Origin: Hemerocallis citrina
Taxonomy: Eukaryota; Streptophyta; Magnoliopsida; Asparagales; Asphodelaceae
Length of the DNA stretch: 64,000 nucleotides
NCBI GenBank assembly: GCA_017893485.1
Contig: CM030364.1
Span: forward strand, 45,436,754-45,500,753
Direction: 5' to 3'
The notes beneath the pieces are model-generated. The model had not been told where the DNA came from and searched no databases. It saw only the letters and a program-made list of their open reading frames with translations. The position numbers and the translations under genes were made by a program. Positions within the stretch are counted from its first letter, which is position 1. Each line of letters begins with the position of its first letter. This document shows, in pieces, positions 35,515 to 47,229 of the stretch.

Positions 35515-35570
35515 GGATTCGAACCAGTCACCACGGGAAACCCAACTGCACAACATGACCACTTGAGCTA
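35515..35570 (-). other. tRNA-like module 1 in element C 3' LTR
   Basis: On the - strand, box A TAGCTCAAGTGG (35559-35570) and box B GGTTCGAATCC (35515-35525) both fit the consensus exactly, with box starts 45 bp apart. A T7 run (35485-35492 region) follows, as at the end of a polymerase III gene. The same module lies at 42850-42905 in the other LTR. It is not a normal tRNA gene: a full acceptor stem is not evident. Confidence 0.55.
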
Positions 35571-36473
35571 CGTGCTCAGGTTGTCACTAGTATAATTCTA
35601 ACTCTATTTAATCCACAGTCTCTGTTATTTAGAATATTTCGGCGTTCATCAAATTGCATATCACAAGTTCTTACTAGTATACTGTAAAAATCCGAATTAA
35701 ATCTTTTTTCCATCATGAATTTTATTCCAGTAGATGAAAATAAATTCTTAAATAATTAAACATAATTTTCTCCATGAATAACACATTTCTACCATACAAT
35801 TTGGTTAATGTGACATATTGCTAATGCATTTTTTTTTACATTATAATTTCATCAATCTCTATAACAATTCTCTACTCTTATTCATTTTCCAACCATTAAA
35901 TTTCATGTTAATTTATTCATTACTACGTCATAACAAAATTTCCAATTTAGCATATAAAGCGACATAATCAATATACTAATCTTTTGCACATAATTTATCA
36001 TGCTACCAACAAGATTTCTTCACACAATTTATGACCATATTGCACACAAATCTTGAATTTTACTAATAGCATCACCCATAATTTTGCATATCAACCAATC
36101 AATCACATAGAGATCATCTTTTCAATTAAATGTGCATTCCTATTAGTCATTTTGCATTATTTTGATAATTTAATCTTGCATGGATTTCTATGTTAGAAAT
36201 AGGAAAAATTCACCCACCTTGTAGGGAGAGACAACACAATTTGCAACAAAAGTCCTTGCAACGAGATGCACCTCCTCCTAGACGATGCGCACACAAGCTC
36301 CACAAGCACCAACCCGAGCTCCCCTCCTTGGAATAGCCGGCCCTTTCCTCCTTGGTAGAATGCAAGCACAATCCCACTCACAACTCAATCTTTTTAACTC
36401 ACAACTACTACTAGATAATGCTATTAGACTATAGGTTTGGAAGAGAATATTAAGCACAAAGTAACTAGCCATG

Positions 36474-36507
<34 letters not shown>

Positions 36508-37167
36508 AGGGGGTATTTATACTAAAAATCAAATAGAATGGAGGGCTAGGATCAATTAGTTGGTTGTAGGATGGAGAGCTAGGATGAAAGTAGGAGTTGC
36601 AATAACTACCCACATCTAAATAATCACCACCATGATCACCATTACAATTTTTGAATCTCCCTCCAAAAGAAGTATTCCCGGCCATGCATAAGGAAGTGCA
36701 CTTGCACGTGTACGTGTAGTGCACGTGCATGCAACTAGGACCAAAATTTGTGTATTTAATTTTGTATAAAAATAAAATAGTCTTTTAAATTGAATTCTAC
36801 ATGACAAGTTGTGTAAAAATATAGTCCATGGGCTTTAGTTTATGGGCCAAAATAGTTATTATAAAATAAAATAAATAAATTACATTTTGGGCTTTAAGAA
36901 AAAGGCTTTTTAATCTAATTAAAATAGGGCTTTTGTATAAAATAATTAAAAGTACATATTAAAATATCTTTACTCATCTTGATGAAAATATTAACCAAAA
37001 TATTGCACGTGCATACTACGTGCAAAATAAATAATTTTTCATTAATTGGAAAATCAGGGCATTACAACACTCCCTCCTTAGAATAGTTCCGTCCCCGGAA
37101 CTACAGTCAAGAGTGGGAAACAAAATACAACACTCACACAAGAACAAAAAAGATACAAAAAATACAA

Positions 37168-40100
37168 TCAAGCAAAATGCTCAGGATAGTCCTTCAACAT
37201 CCTCTCTTCAGACTCCCAAGTAGCCTCTTCAACCAAATAGTTTCTCCAGACTACCTTGACCATCGGTATCGTCTTATTCCTCAAGACTTTCTCTCGACGA
37301 TCAACAATCTCGACAGGAGACTCGATGTAGTTCAGATCCAACTGCAAACCTTCCGGCACTTCAAGCAAATGATGACTCGGATCTGGAATGTAACCTCTTA
37401 ACATAGACACATGAAAGACATTGTGCACCTGAGATAACTCTTCCGGTAATTCAAGCCGGTAAGCAGTCTTCCCGATCCTTTTCAATATCTTGTACGGGCC
37501 TATAAACCTCGGGGCTAACTTTCCACCTTTGCCAAATCAAACCACACCTTTACTGGGCGATACCTTCAGAAAGACGAAGTCACCAACCTCAAACTCAAGG
37601 TCCCTTCTTCGGTTGTCTACATAGCTTTTCTGCCTGCTCTGAGCTTCTACCATCCTTTTCCTGATCAGAACAATCTTCTCAAAGGTTTGCTGCACAAACT
37701 CAGGACCAAACAACTGACGCTCCCCAACTTCAAACCAACAAACAGGCGTTCTGCACTTCCTGCCATACAGAGCTTTGTACGGCGCCATCCCGATGCTAGC
37801 CTGAAAACTGTTGTTGTAGGTAAACTCTACCAAAGGTAAATGCCTATCCCAACTGCCTCCAAAATCTAGTATACAACACCGAAGCATATCCTCAAGAATA
37901 CGGTTGACTCTCTCGGTCTGTCCATCGGTTTGCGGATGAAAAGCAGTGCTGAAATCTGTCTTGGTACCCAAAGCTGTCTGAAGACTCCTCCAGAAATGCG
38001 AACTAAACCGCGCATCTCGATCAGACACAATAGTTGACGGAACACCATGAAGCCGGACGATCTCGCCAACATACAACTCAGCCAACTTGTCCATCGAAGC
38101 CGTGAGTTTCATCGCCAGAAAGTGAGCGGACTTGGTTAGTCGATCGACTATAACCCAAATCGCATCATTGCCTTTAGGACTCTTAGGCAATCCCACAATG
38201 AAATCGATACTCATGTTATCCCACTTCCATTCCGGAATAGGTAACGGCTGTAATAGACTTCTGGATCTCTGATTTTCGGCTTTGACTTGCTAACAAACCT
38301 CACACTTCGCCACAAATTCAGCCACATTCCGCTTCAAACCTGACCACCAGAAATGCTGTTTGATGTCTTTGTACATCTTAGTACTTCCAGGATGTACCGA
38401 CAAAAGAGTAGCATGTGCCTCCTGAAGAATACTCTCCTTCAGGTCCGCCTGATTTGGAACACATAGCCTATCTCCGAACCACAGCACTCCATCCCTGATT
38501 TGAAATTCTGGCAACTTGCCAGCACCAACCTGCTCTTTCATCTCCAAAATATCAGCATCAACCTCCTGACTTGCAATGATCCTTCCATTCAGTGTAGGCT
38601 GAAGCCTCAACTGAGCCAAAGATGCTCCCAATCCTTGCAAGACAACCTCAATACCTGCTCGGTCCAATTCCTCAATCAGATGCTTCTGAGTTGTAATTAA
38701 ACTGGCTAAGCTGCTCTTGCGACTAAGTGCATCAGCCACAACATTAGCCTTCCTAGGATGATACTTGATCTCAGGTCGCATATCCTCAAGCACTTCCAAC
38801 CATCTCCGCTGCCTCAGATTCAGATCCCTCTGCTGATATATGTACTTCAAGCTCTTGTGGTCCATGTACTTGTTCAACTTCTCACCGTACACGTAGTGCC
38901 TCCATTGCTTTAGGGCAAAGATAATCGCAGCCAACTCTAGATCATGAGTCGGATAATTCTTCTCATGCGGTCGTAGTTGCCTAGACCCATAAGCGATTAC
39001 TCTTCCTTCTTGCATTAAGACACAACCACGCCCACGATGTGAAGCATCGCTATAAACGTCGTACTCAACACCTGCTCTAGGCAAAGCCAAAATAGGTGCA
39101 GTAGTCAGCTTCTCTTTCAACTCCTGAAAGCTTGCCTCACATTGCTCAGTCCACTTGAAGTTCACATTCTTCTTGGTCAGTCCAGTAAGCAGCACGGCTA
39201 TCTGGGCATAACCTTGAATGAATCTCCTGTAGTATCCAGTCATTCCAAGAAAACTTCTGACTTCTTTCACTGTAGTAGGCCTAGCCCAATCTCTCCTTGC
39301 CTCTATCTTCTGAGGGTCAGCTGCCACTCTCTCCTTAGAAAGGATGTGACCTAGGAATGCCACTTCAGATTTCCAGAAATCACACTTGGATAACTTGGCA
39401 TACAACTTCTGCTCTTCCAGCTTCTTCAAAACTGCTGCCAGATGCTCGGTGTGCTCCTCCTCTGACTTGGAGTACACGAGAATATCGTCGATAAACACCA
39501 CGACGAAAGAATCAATGAACGGCCTCAGAACTCTGTTCATCAAATCCATGAAGATTGTGGGTGCATTCGTCACTCCAAATGGCATAACTAAGAATTCGTA
39601 ATGCCCATGTCGAGTTCTAAATGCAGTTTTGTGCACATCTTCAACTTTCACTCGAACTTGGTGATATCCTGATCGAAGATCTATTTTGGAGAATACAGCT
39701 GCTCCTTGTAGACGATCGAACAAATCATCAATTCGAGGAATAGGATACTTATTCTGAACAGTGACCTTATTCAGCTCCCAGTAATCGATACACATTTTCA
39801 TCGATCCATCCTTCTTCTTTACCAAAAGCACTGGTGCTCCCCAAGGTGACGCACTAGGTTGAATAAAGCCTTTCTCCAACAGTTCCTCAATCTGCCATTT
39901 CACCTCATCCTGTTCTACTGGAGCCATCCTATACGGTGCCTTAGAAATGGGTGCACTTCCCGGTTGAACAGTGATGCTGAACTCTACATCACGATGCGGG
40001 GGTAACCCAGAAAAATCTTCCAAGAACACAGTCGGATAGTCCCGAACCACAGGAATCCCTTGCACTTCCACAGGAGTCTCTTCCTTGCGGATAGTTGCCA

Positions 40101-40518
40101 CCAGCTTAGAACACTTCTTCTTCCCTTGGAAAGTGACTTCAGGTCCACCTGGAGCCTTCACTGTTACCGTCCTGGTCTTATACTCGATGCTTGCACTGTA
40201 CACCGACATCCAATCAATGCCAATGATAACATTGACTCCCAAGATAGTCAGCTCGATCAGATCAATGCCAAAGATTCGATCTCGAATCACAATCTCGCAA
40301 TCAGCGTAATACCGATCAGTGGTTTAAGTTTCCCCTGATGGAGTAGCTACTGCTAAGATCTTGCCTGAAAAAATCTTTGGTCCAACTCTCAACACTTTAG
40401 CAAATTTAGGAGACACATAAGTATGAGAGGATCCAGTAACGAACAACACAACAGCTTTCATTCCATATTCTGATGTAAAAGTTCCATCAAATTCGAAGTT
40501 TGAAACATGAACTTTCAA
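37168..40518 (-). pseudogene. Element C protease-RT-RNase H-integrase-chromodomain polyprotein
   Basis: One - strand frame of 1117 codons interrupted by three stops (near 40322, 38288 and 37534). Protease carries FVTGSSHTYVS where the catalytic Asp should precede TGSS (a Val is present). RT has [21 protein letters not shown] and [12 protein letters not shown]. RNase H has [12 protein letters not shown]. Integrase has an H2C2 finger (HPGSTKMY ... CEVC), [14 protein letters not shown] and [12 protein letters not shown]. The C-terminus (VEIVDRREKVLRNKTI...WRN...EEATWESE) is a chromodomain, which in this lineage guides insertion into chromatin. The frame ends YPEHFA at 37168. Confidence 0.92.
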
Positions 40519-40615
40519 GTCAATATTTCCATTTCATTGAATTTTAAACTTTATACATTCGAATTGAAAAACATTTCTTAACATCAGAATGAAAGATAGT
40601 AGAAGCTACAATAGT

Positions 40616-41040
40616 CTAACTCCTACGGTTCCTCTTCGCTTCTCGAAGTTCTCCCCGTAGTTCATCAACTTCATCCTTCAGCACATCTGTCAGATTCTTC
40701 CTCTTCTCGAGTTCCCATATACGATGACTGAGAACAGAATAGTCGTCCTTGCGCTTTGCCAGCTGAGCCTCCAATAATCCGACTCTCTCTCGCAGTGTCT
40801 CTACTTGCCTCTGAAGAGAAGTCACAAGACTATTCAGAACTGGTTCTTCTTCTTCGTCAGAAGAAGAGTCATCAGATGAATCCGGAGTGGGGTAATCTCT
40901 CGGGATTCGGGCCATTCTTCACCGTCAGAATCTGCTTACCCTGGATAGTACTCGTCCTAAGAATCTGCCTGTCCAGGATGGTACTCTTCCTCAATGATAT
41001 GCCAGTCGTCGTCTCCAGCAGGGTCGAAGTGGTCAGCCAT
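40616..41040 (-). pseudogene. Element C acidic/coiled-coil frame in the place of gag
   Basis: Starts MADHFDPAGDDDWHIIEEE at 41040, meets two stops within a short EEYHPG/DEYYPG repeat, and changes frame near 40915. It then reads ARIPRDYPTPDSSDDSSSDE and a clear heptad coiled coil (LQRQVETLRERVGLLEAQLA, ELEKRKNL, LKDEVDELRGELREAK), ending in a stop at 40616. No capsid motif or CCHC knuckle lies between here and the protease (40519-40615 is AT-rich). This may be the N-terminus of a Gag whose rest was deleted, or a separate leader protein. Confidence 0.6.
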
Positions 41041-41190
41041 CTTAGAAATAGAGAGGAAGAAGCATAAGTCATAGAGCAACACAAATGTAAGTCACTTACA
41101 TTTAAATCTCGAGACTCAAACACACACTCTAATGTCCACTTCTAGGGTGTCGTTCCTTATAAATTTGTACAAGTGTGGAAAGCGTAGAAG

Positions 41191-41206
41191 CGTGGCTCTG
41201 ATACCA
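41191..41206 (-). promoter_or_regulatory. Primer-binding site, element C (initiator Met-tRNA)
   Basis: The - strand reads TGGTATCAGAGCCACG three bases inside the 5' LTR. TGGTATCAGAGC is the classical plant retrotransposon primer site complementary to the 3' end of initiator Met-tRNA. Confidence 0.93.
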
Positions 41207-41209
41207 CTC

Positions 41210-44200
41210 TGTAACGTCCCGAATCCCAAATACACTGAATTCGAGATGTTCTACAGGATCTTTCCGCTTCTTTTAGTACAAATTTATAAGGAAATTTAAA
41301 CTTTTCACTTTACATCAGAGTTTACATTAATATTACATTTACATTGCACAGCGGAAGTAAAATTTTACAACAATGAAAACTAGTATGCAACAACATTGAG
41401 TAATCTTTAAGCATTTGTTCCTCTTTATCTTTATCAAGCCATTTACCTGCATATATGACTGTGGGTACGTCAGTTTATTCAACCGACCATCATTATACAC
41501 GGTCATTCTCTCTATGCCGGAAATAGTATAACTTATTTTTCATATTTAGCAAACACAAACTTGTCACAAATCAAACTAAAGGGACTACCCTATTGATGTC
41601 GTATTGTGATTGTGCACTTAGTCCTTAATGCAGTTAATTATGTTACATGACACTAATGCACACTTGTTCGGATTCTATGCATCCCATACTACATAGGTCC
41701 GAGGGCAAGCCTCTTAATCGTTCTTCATCTTTGTAGGGTTCAATCCCTCGCCATGACTTAATCTACTACTGTAATTACGGTAGGTATCCTAGATGATCTA
41801 TGAGTGCAAGCACGTATACAGAAAACCTGGAGGGGAATTCCATGTCATGTCACGACTCATCGTGAAGAACCTGTGGCAATTCAGCCTCCTTCATGGCACA
41901 CGATCTTCATGCAGTCACCAAACATCCCACAAGTGTCACCACCGGGACGGTACCCTGGAGCAGTATCCACGTCATGTCACGACGCATCGTGAAGAACCTA
42001 TGAAATACTCTCCGCCGCCAATCTGATGGCCCTCACTCGTGTTTTTCTCCTACTTTCATCACGTCTCCACTATGTACTAATCCTTAGTTTCTTTTATCAA
42101 AATCATGAACAAGAATCGAAGCTCTAGAGTTAGCCTCTCCACTATATCGGACTTATTCATTCATTTCAACATGACCAACCTTGGCCTTTCTTTTCAAATT
42201 TTATTTCATTTCATTTCCAAATGCCGGGGGAGACTTAGCTACTCTTTTATTTCAATTTTCATTTCACAATTTCCAACTCATAAATTCTCCATGTTGAGTT
42301 ATCATACTCACATGTATATTCTCTTTTCAAATCATGATTTCTAATTTGTTCAAATAGTCCATGACTATACATGAATTCATATACTTTATCAATTATCACT
42401 TTCACTTGGAACTTTACATCACTAACAAATATTCACACTTCATATTTTTCCACATTATTCTCATGTGAGAATAAATTGCATTATGTCACACAACAAAGTT
42501 TCTTTTTGCCAAATCATCTTCTAATACTTCATTTCAATTTATTCTTGTAAGTTATAAATTTTCACAAAGTATAAATCTAGTACCATAGTTCTATTTATAC
42601 CTTTCATTCTCAAATCATAGTGTTTTTCATGCAAATAATCCCCAAATCATTTTTATAAAGTCCCTTATATTTTTAGGAGAATAACCATATTTTTTTCACA
42701 ATTTTTGGACACTTAAAAACGAACCAACCGAAAGCCACAACCACTAGGTCGATTGCTGCTGGCGATATAAAGAGAAGACAGAGAGTATTTATTACTCTCG
42801 GTCGCTGATTCTTATGTTTTAAAAAAATGTAAACAAATGTATGCCACAGGGATTCGAACCAGTCACCACGGGAAACCCAACCGCACAACATGACCACTTG
42901 AGCTACGTGCTCAGGTTGTCACTAGTATAATTCTAACTCTATTTAATCCACAGTCTCTATTATTTAGAATAATTCGGCGTTCATCAAATTGCATATCACA
43001 AGTTCTTACTAATATACTGTAAAAATCCGAATTAAATCTTTTTCCATCATGAATTTTATTCCAGTAGATGAAAATAAATTCTTAAATAATTAAACATAAT
43101 TTTCTCCATGAATAACACATTTCTACCATACAATTTGGTTAATGTGACATATTGCTAATGCATTTTTTTTGACATTATAATTTCATCAATCTCTATAACA
43201 ATTCTCTACTCTTATTCATTTTCCAACCATAAAATTTCTTGTTAATTTATTCATTACAACGTCATAACAAAATTCCCAATTTAGCATATAAAACGACATA
43301 ATCAATATACTAATCTTTTGCACATAATTTATCATGCTACCAACAAAGATTTCTTCACACAATTTATGACCATATTGCACACAAATCTTGAATTTTACTA
43401 ATAGCATCACCCATAATTTTGCATATCAACCAATCAATCACATAGAGATCATCTTTTCAATTAAATGTGCATTCCTATTAGTCATTTTGCATTATTTTGA
43501 TAATTTAATCTTGCATGGATTTCAATGTTAGAAATAGAAAAAATTCACCCACCTTGTATGGAGAGACAACACAATTTGCAACAAAAGTCCTTGCAACGAG
43601 ATGCACCTCCTCCTAGACGATGCGCACACAAGCTCCACAAGCACCAACCCGAGCTCCCCTCCTTGGAATAGCCGGCCCTCTCCTCCTTGGTAGAATGCAA
43701 GCACAATCCCACTCACAACTCAATCTTTTTAACTCACAACTACTACTAGATAATGCTATTAGACTATAGGTTTGGAAGAGAATATTAAGCACAAAGTAAC
43801 TAGCCATGGGGGGGGGGGGGGGGGGGTAGGGGGTATTTATACTAAAAATCAAATAGAATGGAGGGCTGGGATCAATTAGTTGGTTGTAGGATGGAGGGCT
43901 AGGATGAAAGTAGGAGTTGCAATAACTACCCACATCTAAGTAACCGCCACCATGATCACCATTACAATTTTTGAATCTCCCTCCAAAAGAAGTATTCCCG
44001 GCCATGCATAAGGAAGTGCACTTGCACGTGTACGTGTAGTGCACGTGCATGCAACTAGGACCAAAATTTGTGTATTTAATTTTGTATAAAAATAAAATAG
44101 TCTTTTAAATTGTATTCTACATGATAAGTTGTGTAAAAATATAGTCCATGGGCTTTAGTTTATGGGCCAAAATAGTTATTATAAAATAAAATAAATAAAT

Positions 44201-44386
44201 TACATTTTGGGCTTTAAGAAAAAGGCTTTTTAATCTAATTAAAATAGGGCTTTTGTATAAAATAATTAAAAGTACATATTAAAATATCTTTAGTCATCTT
44301 GATGAAAATATTAACCAAAATATTGCACGTGCACACTACGTGCAAAATAAATAATTTTTCATTAATTGGAAAATCAGGGCATTACA
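41210..44386 (-). repeat. Element C 5' LTR (3177 bp)
   Basis: Pairs with 33861-37066. Differences include a shorter G run (19 G, 43808-43826) and a block replacement at about 42698-42718. TATA box at 43831-43842 and hairpins at 41850-41865 and 41977-41992. Confidence 0.95.
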
Positions 44387-44922
44387 GTTCAGTGGGAGAT
44401 TACGGTTGGACATTCAAAACATTAATGCTTCATAATTTACCGGTCGCAGTAAAACAGTTCATTTAGATAAGCATGTTCCTAGGGAGACATATATAATTCT
44501 ATAAAAAGTATAAGAAATAAAAATCTATTTTCTATTATACAAGCAAGAATAGAAAAAGAAGAAAAATAAATCTGTCCATAGCCAATCCCAACCTTTCGTT
44601 CATTTTGTTGGCCAAACTGATCAGAGGCTATTATTGATTTGTGATCGTTTATTTAGCATTTATATTTAAATAAAAACTAAATATAAATAATAAAACTTGA
44701 TTTTCATCTAAAAAACAAATACACAAAATAAAATTTGGACCTTTTTTTTCTAGCAATCACCTTTTCTGCTCAGAGATCATTCCTGATCATTATTGAAAAG
44801 AAAAGGAGAAGCGCCAAAACCAATTAAATGAAAGAGGGGCCACCAGATACAAAGGTAACGTGAATTAATAACCAAATTCTCCAAAAATGCGGTAGATTAT
44901 GAAAGTCTAGTACAAAGATTAA

Positions 44923-45560
44923 ATGAAAATGCTTATATACCAAACTAATGTCAGATTAAGCCACTTGAAGCCTAGTAATCAAATCAAATATGAAGACCTC
45001 TTCCTACAGTGCCATGGGAGCAAAGCGGTACTCGTTGAGGTACTCAGCACCGTGGGGACGAATCAGTACCCTAGTGTGTACGAGGAACTGTGGGTAGGTC
45101 CAAAATTTGCCTCTGAGAGAAGTTCTATGAGAGAAGCGTTGTTTATTGCTATCGATGCACCAACCTGGGTTCTTTGGCTAGACAGAAATAATTTTTATTT
45201 TCGCATAAAATGTAATAATATTTCTGGTAACTTGACTCACATTATGTATTTTATTTCTTTTTAGGCTAATGTGGCAGCGGTAGGTCTCAATGGGAGAATA
45301 GCAAGCATGTTCCAAGTTGAGGATTTCGATGATGAGGAAGTCGAGATCGGTTCGACGATCAACTGACAGCCAGCTTTGCCTTGACTGGATAGATACCCAC
45401 CTCCCCAGGGTTTGTTGGGGGGTATGATGTATTTTGGTTAGTCGCATGTATGTTGCAGCCATTATGGTCTTCTTCTTTTGTCGCACCCCCCATGTTGAGG
45501 GTGGAGTGTATGTAGGACCTTGTATTTGGCTCAGTACTCTGAGTTTGTTTCATTAACCCC
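44923..45560 (+). pseudogene. Unrecognised coding-like fragment
   Basis: A frame with AIDAPTWVLWLDRNNFYF (to about 45190) and, after an AG at 45264, a second open piece ANVAAVGLNGRIASMFQVED...EIGSTIN ending at 45366. The following 200 bp (GTTGAGGGTGGAGTGTATG, then ATTAATGAAACA) could be a 3' untranslated end. The WLDRN segment recalls non-LTR retrotransposon tails, but the match is weak. Confidence 0.25.
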
Positions 45561-45849
45561 TTATTAATGAAACAGGGTGGTCATACTCCACATTTTCTTC
45601 AAATAACAAGAACAAAAAAAAACAAAAAAACATGTCTAGCAGCCAAACCTTGAGATGAAGCTCAAAGATCAAGCCCTAGCTCACCCTAGCTTTCAACCAT
45701 CCTTGACCTGAAAGGGAACAACCCGCCACTCTACTGTGGCAATTTGACCTGAGCCTTGTCTAAGAAGAGATTAGTCCAAACACATTGAACATAAAAGAAC
45801 TGCAAGAAGTAGCAATGTTTCTTAAACATCTGTTATTTCTATCAATCCA

Positions 45850-46090
45850 AGTTGACCAATTTAAAGAAGTACACTCAAATCCCACCCTTTCTTATTATAT
45901 TCATTTGAAATGTACATTCTCTCCACACTCTCCATACCCAAAGCAGAATTGGAAATAAACGATAAACCGAATCCTCTACAAATTATTCCCCGTGCATCTC
46001 TAACAGTCTCACACTGACTAAAGGGTGGGAAGTTATTTCCACTTCCAACCCACATCTACAACAAAGTTCATTAACCACAATTTTGGAATT
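45850..46090 (-). pseudogene. LINE remnant: RT zinc-binding segment
   Basis: On the - strand a short stretch reads VVNELCCRCGLEVEITSHPL, resembling the Cys/His segment after the RT of plant non-LTR elements (C-x2-C ... E...H). Downstream frames are broken. No RT core is attached. Confidence 0.4.
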
Positions 46091-46781
46091 TTGCAAATTA
46101 GACTTCGTTAGATTCCATCTTGTTGTCCTCTGTTAACATCTTCAATGCTCAAATGGGCATATGATCTTTTCTCCCTTTGATCATCACGAATGCTTAGGTC
46201 CACTTGGCCTCATCAAATTGTTTACCATTACAATAACGTCGCTCACTTCTTATTCCATCATGATCCTCTCTTCTGAACCCACAAAGAGACTGATACCTAG
46301 TGAACCAAAGTTGTTTCTTAATCAGATCCATGAGCTTGGATAGAGTTAAGCAAACAAATGCAGGATAAAAACTATCCATTAAATCACAACTTGGATTTTG
46401 CAGGACAAAAGACAAATAGTTTCAGTAATTTAAAAAATAAAAAATAAAATGAGATCCTCAATTGTCTAAGATGGGTGTATAAACAAGTGACCATAATTAT
46501 CCAAATATTAACAAATGATCATGACATCAAACAGTTTAAAGTTATTTTCATTCTAAGAAGAATATAAATTATATTTTGTCCGTCATGGTGACAATGTCTG
46601 GATCCAGCTTCAACATACACCTTCATTCTATTAGTTAGATTATCTTCTATTATGCGATCAACCAAATCAGATTTCTTATAAAGCTAACACCTTCTAAATG
46701 TACCTGCACACAAAGGAATAGTCATATTACATGCCTTGTAATATAAAAACCTGAAAATATTTTCACACTTATCTTTCATAA

Positions 46782-47226
46782 GAGCATATGTAGTCGTCTA
46801 AACCCAAGATATAGGTATTTGGCATATAACAACAAAAAATATAGAAATAAGTTATAGTCGTTTAAACCCAAAATTTGGCTTTTAAACGATGGACGGAAGA
46901 TAATTTCCCGTGTGAGGATTTTTTTTTTTTTCAAAAAATATCGGATGGGATTTGATATCTCGTCCGATAAGAAAATTTCTGAATGAATTGAGTAAATGTA
47001 CCCATAAAGATGGACTAAAGGTGAGATGTATAGGATTAAAAAAAATTCAGAAAGAATTGGCTGAGAGGGATATGATGTGGTTTATTTGACTTTTTTTATT
47101 TTTTTAATAAATAATTCGATCGGACGGAATATTTGGCCAAAATATGGGTATTTGGCCAATGACTGCAATTGATTTTTGGCCAAAATTTCCATTTTTTGGA
47201 TATTTGGCCAACAACTGCAGATGCTC
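46782..47226. mobile_element. Tourist-like MITE (445 bp)
   Basis: Terminal inverted repeats GAGCATATGTAGTCGTC and GAGCATCTGCAGTTGTT (the latter on the - strand) with target duplication TAA (46779-46781 and 47227-47229). Internal repeats of TATTTGGCCAA give a foldback. The 3-bp TAA duplication indicates the PIF/Harbinger group. Confidence 0.75.
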
Positions 47227-47229
47227 TAA

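Larger units (their letters stand above)
33861..37066 (-). repeat. Element C 3' LTR (3206 bp)
   Basis: Very long LTR with a TATA box (- strand AGTATAAATACC, 36511-36522), a 31-G run at 36476-36506 beside it, two tRNA-like modules (35363-35570) and two TCACGAC.CATCGTGA hairpins (34501-34516 and 34628-34643). On the - strand it follows the polypurine tract AAGGAGGGAGTGT (37067-37079). Confidence 0.95.
33861..44386 (-). mobile_element. Element C: complete chromodomain Ty3/gypsy (Del/Tekay-type) retrotransposon
   Basis: LTRs 33861-37066 (3206 bp) and 41210-44386 (3177 bp) begin TGTAACG and end GCATTACA on the + strand. They are flanked by the target duplication GTTCA (33856-33860 and 44387-44391). 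Coding is on the - strand: short acidic/coiled-coil frame, protease, RT, RNase H, integrase, chromodomain. The primer site matches initiator Met-tRNA. The first 240 bp of the LTRs differ at four positions (about 1.7%), so insertion is fairly recent. There is no capsid or zinc-knuckle region, so the copy cannot make its own particles. Confidence 0.95.

Noticed and set aside
35515..35570. Genuine tRNA gene
   Set aside because: Box A and B fit, but no clear acceptor stem or anticodon arm was seen and the site sits inside LTRs; recorded as tRNA-like only.
36278..36730. 150-codon frame with a proline run in the element C LTR (also 43613-44050)
   Set aside because: Proline run is the poly-G tract next to the TATA box; length differs between LTR copies and the region is promoter sequence.
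33861..44386. Reading element C as two unrelated solo LTRs with a host gene between
   Set aside because: Matching GTTCA duplication, primer site, polypurine tract and pol frame on one strand show a single complete element.
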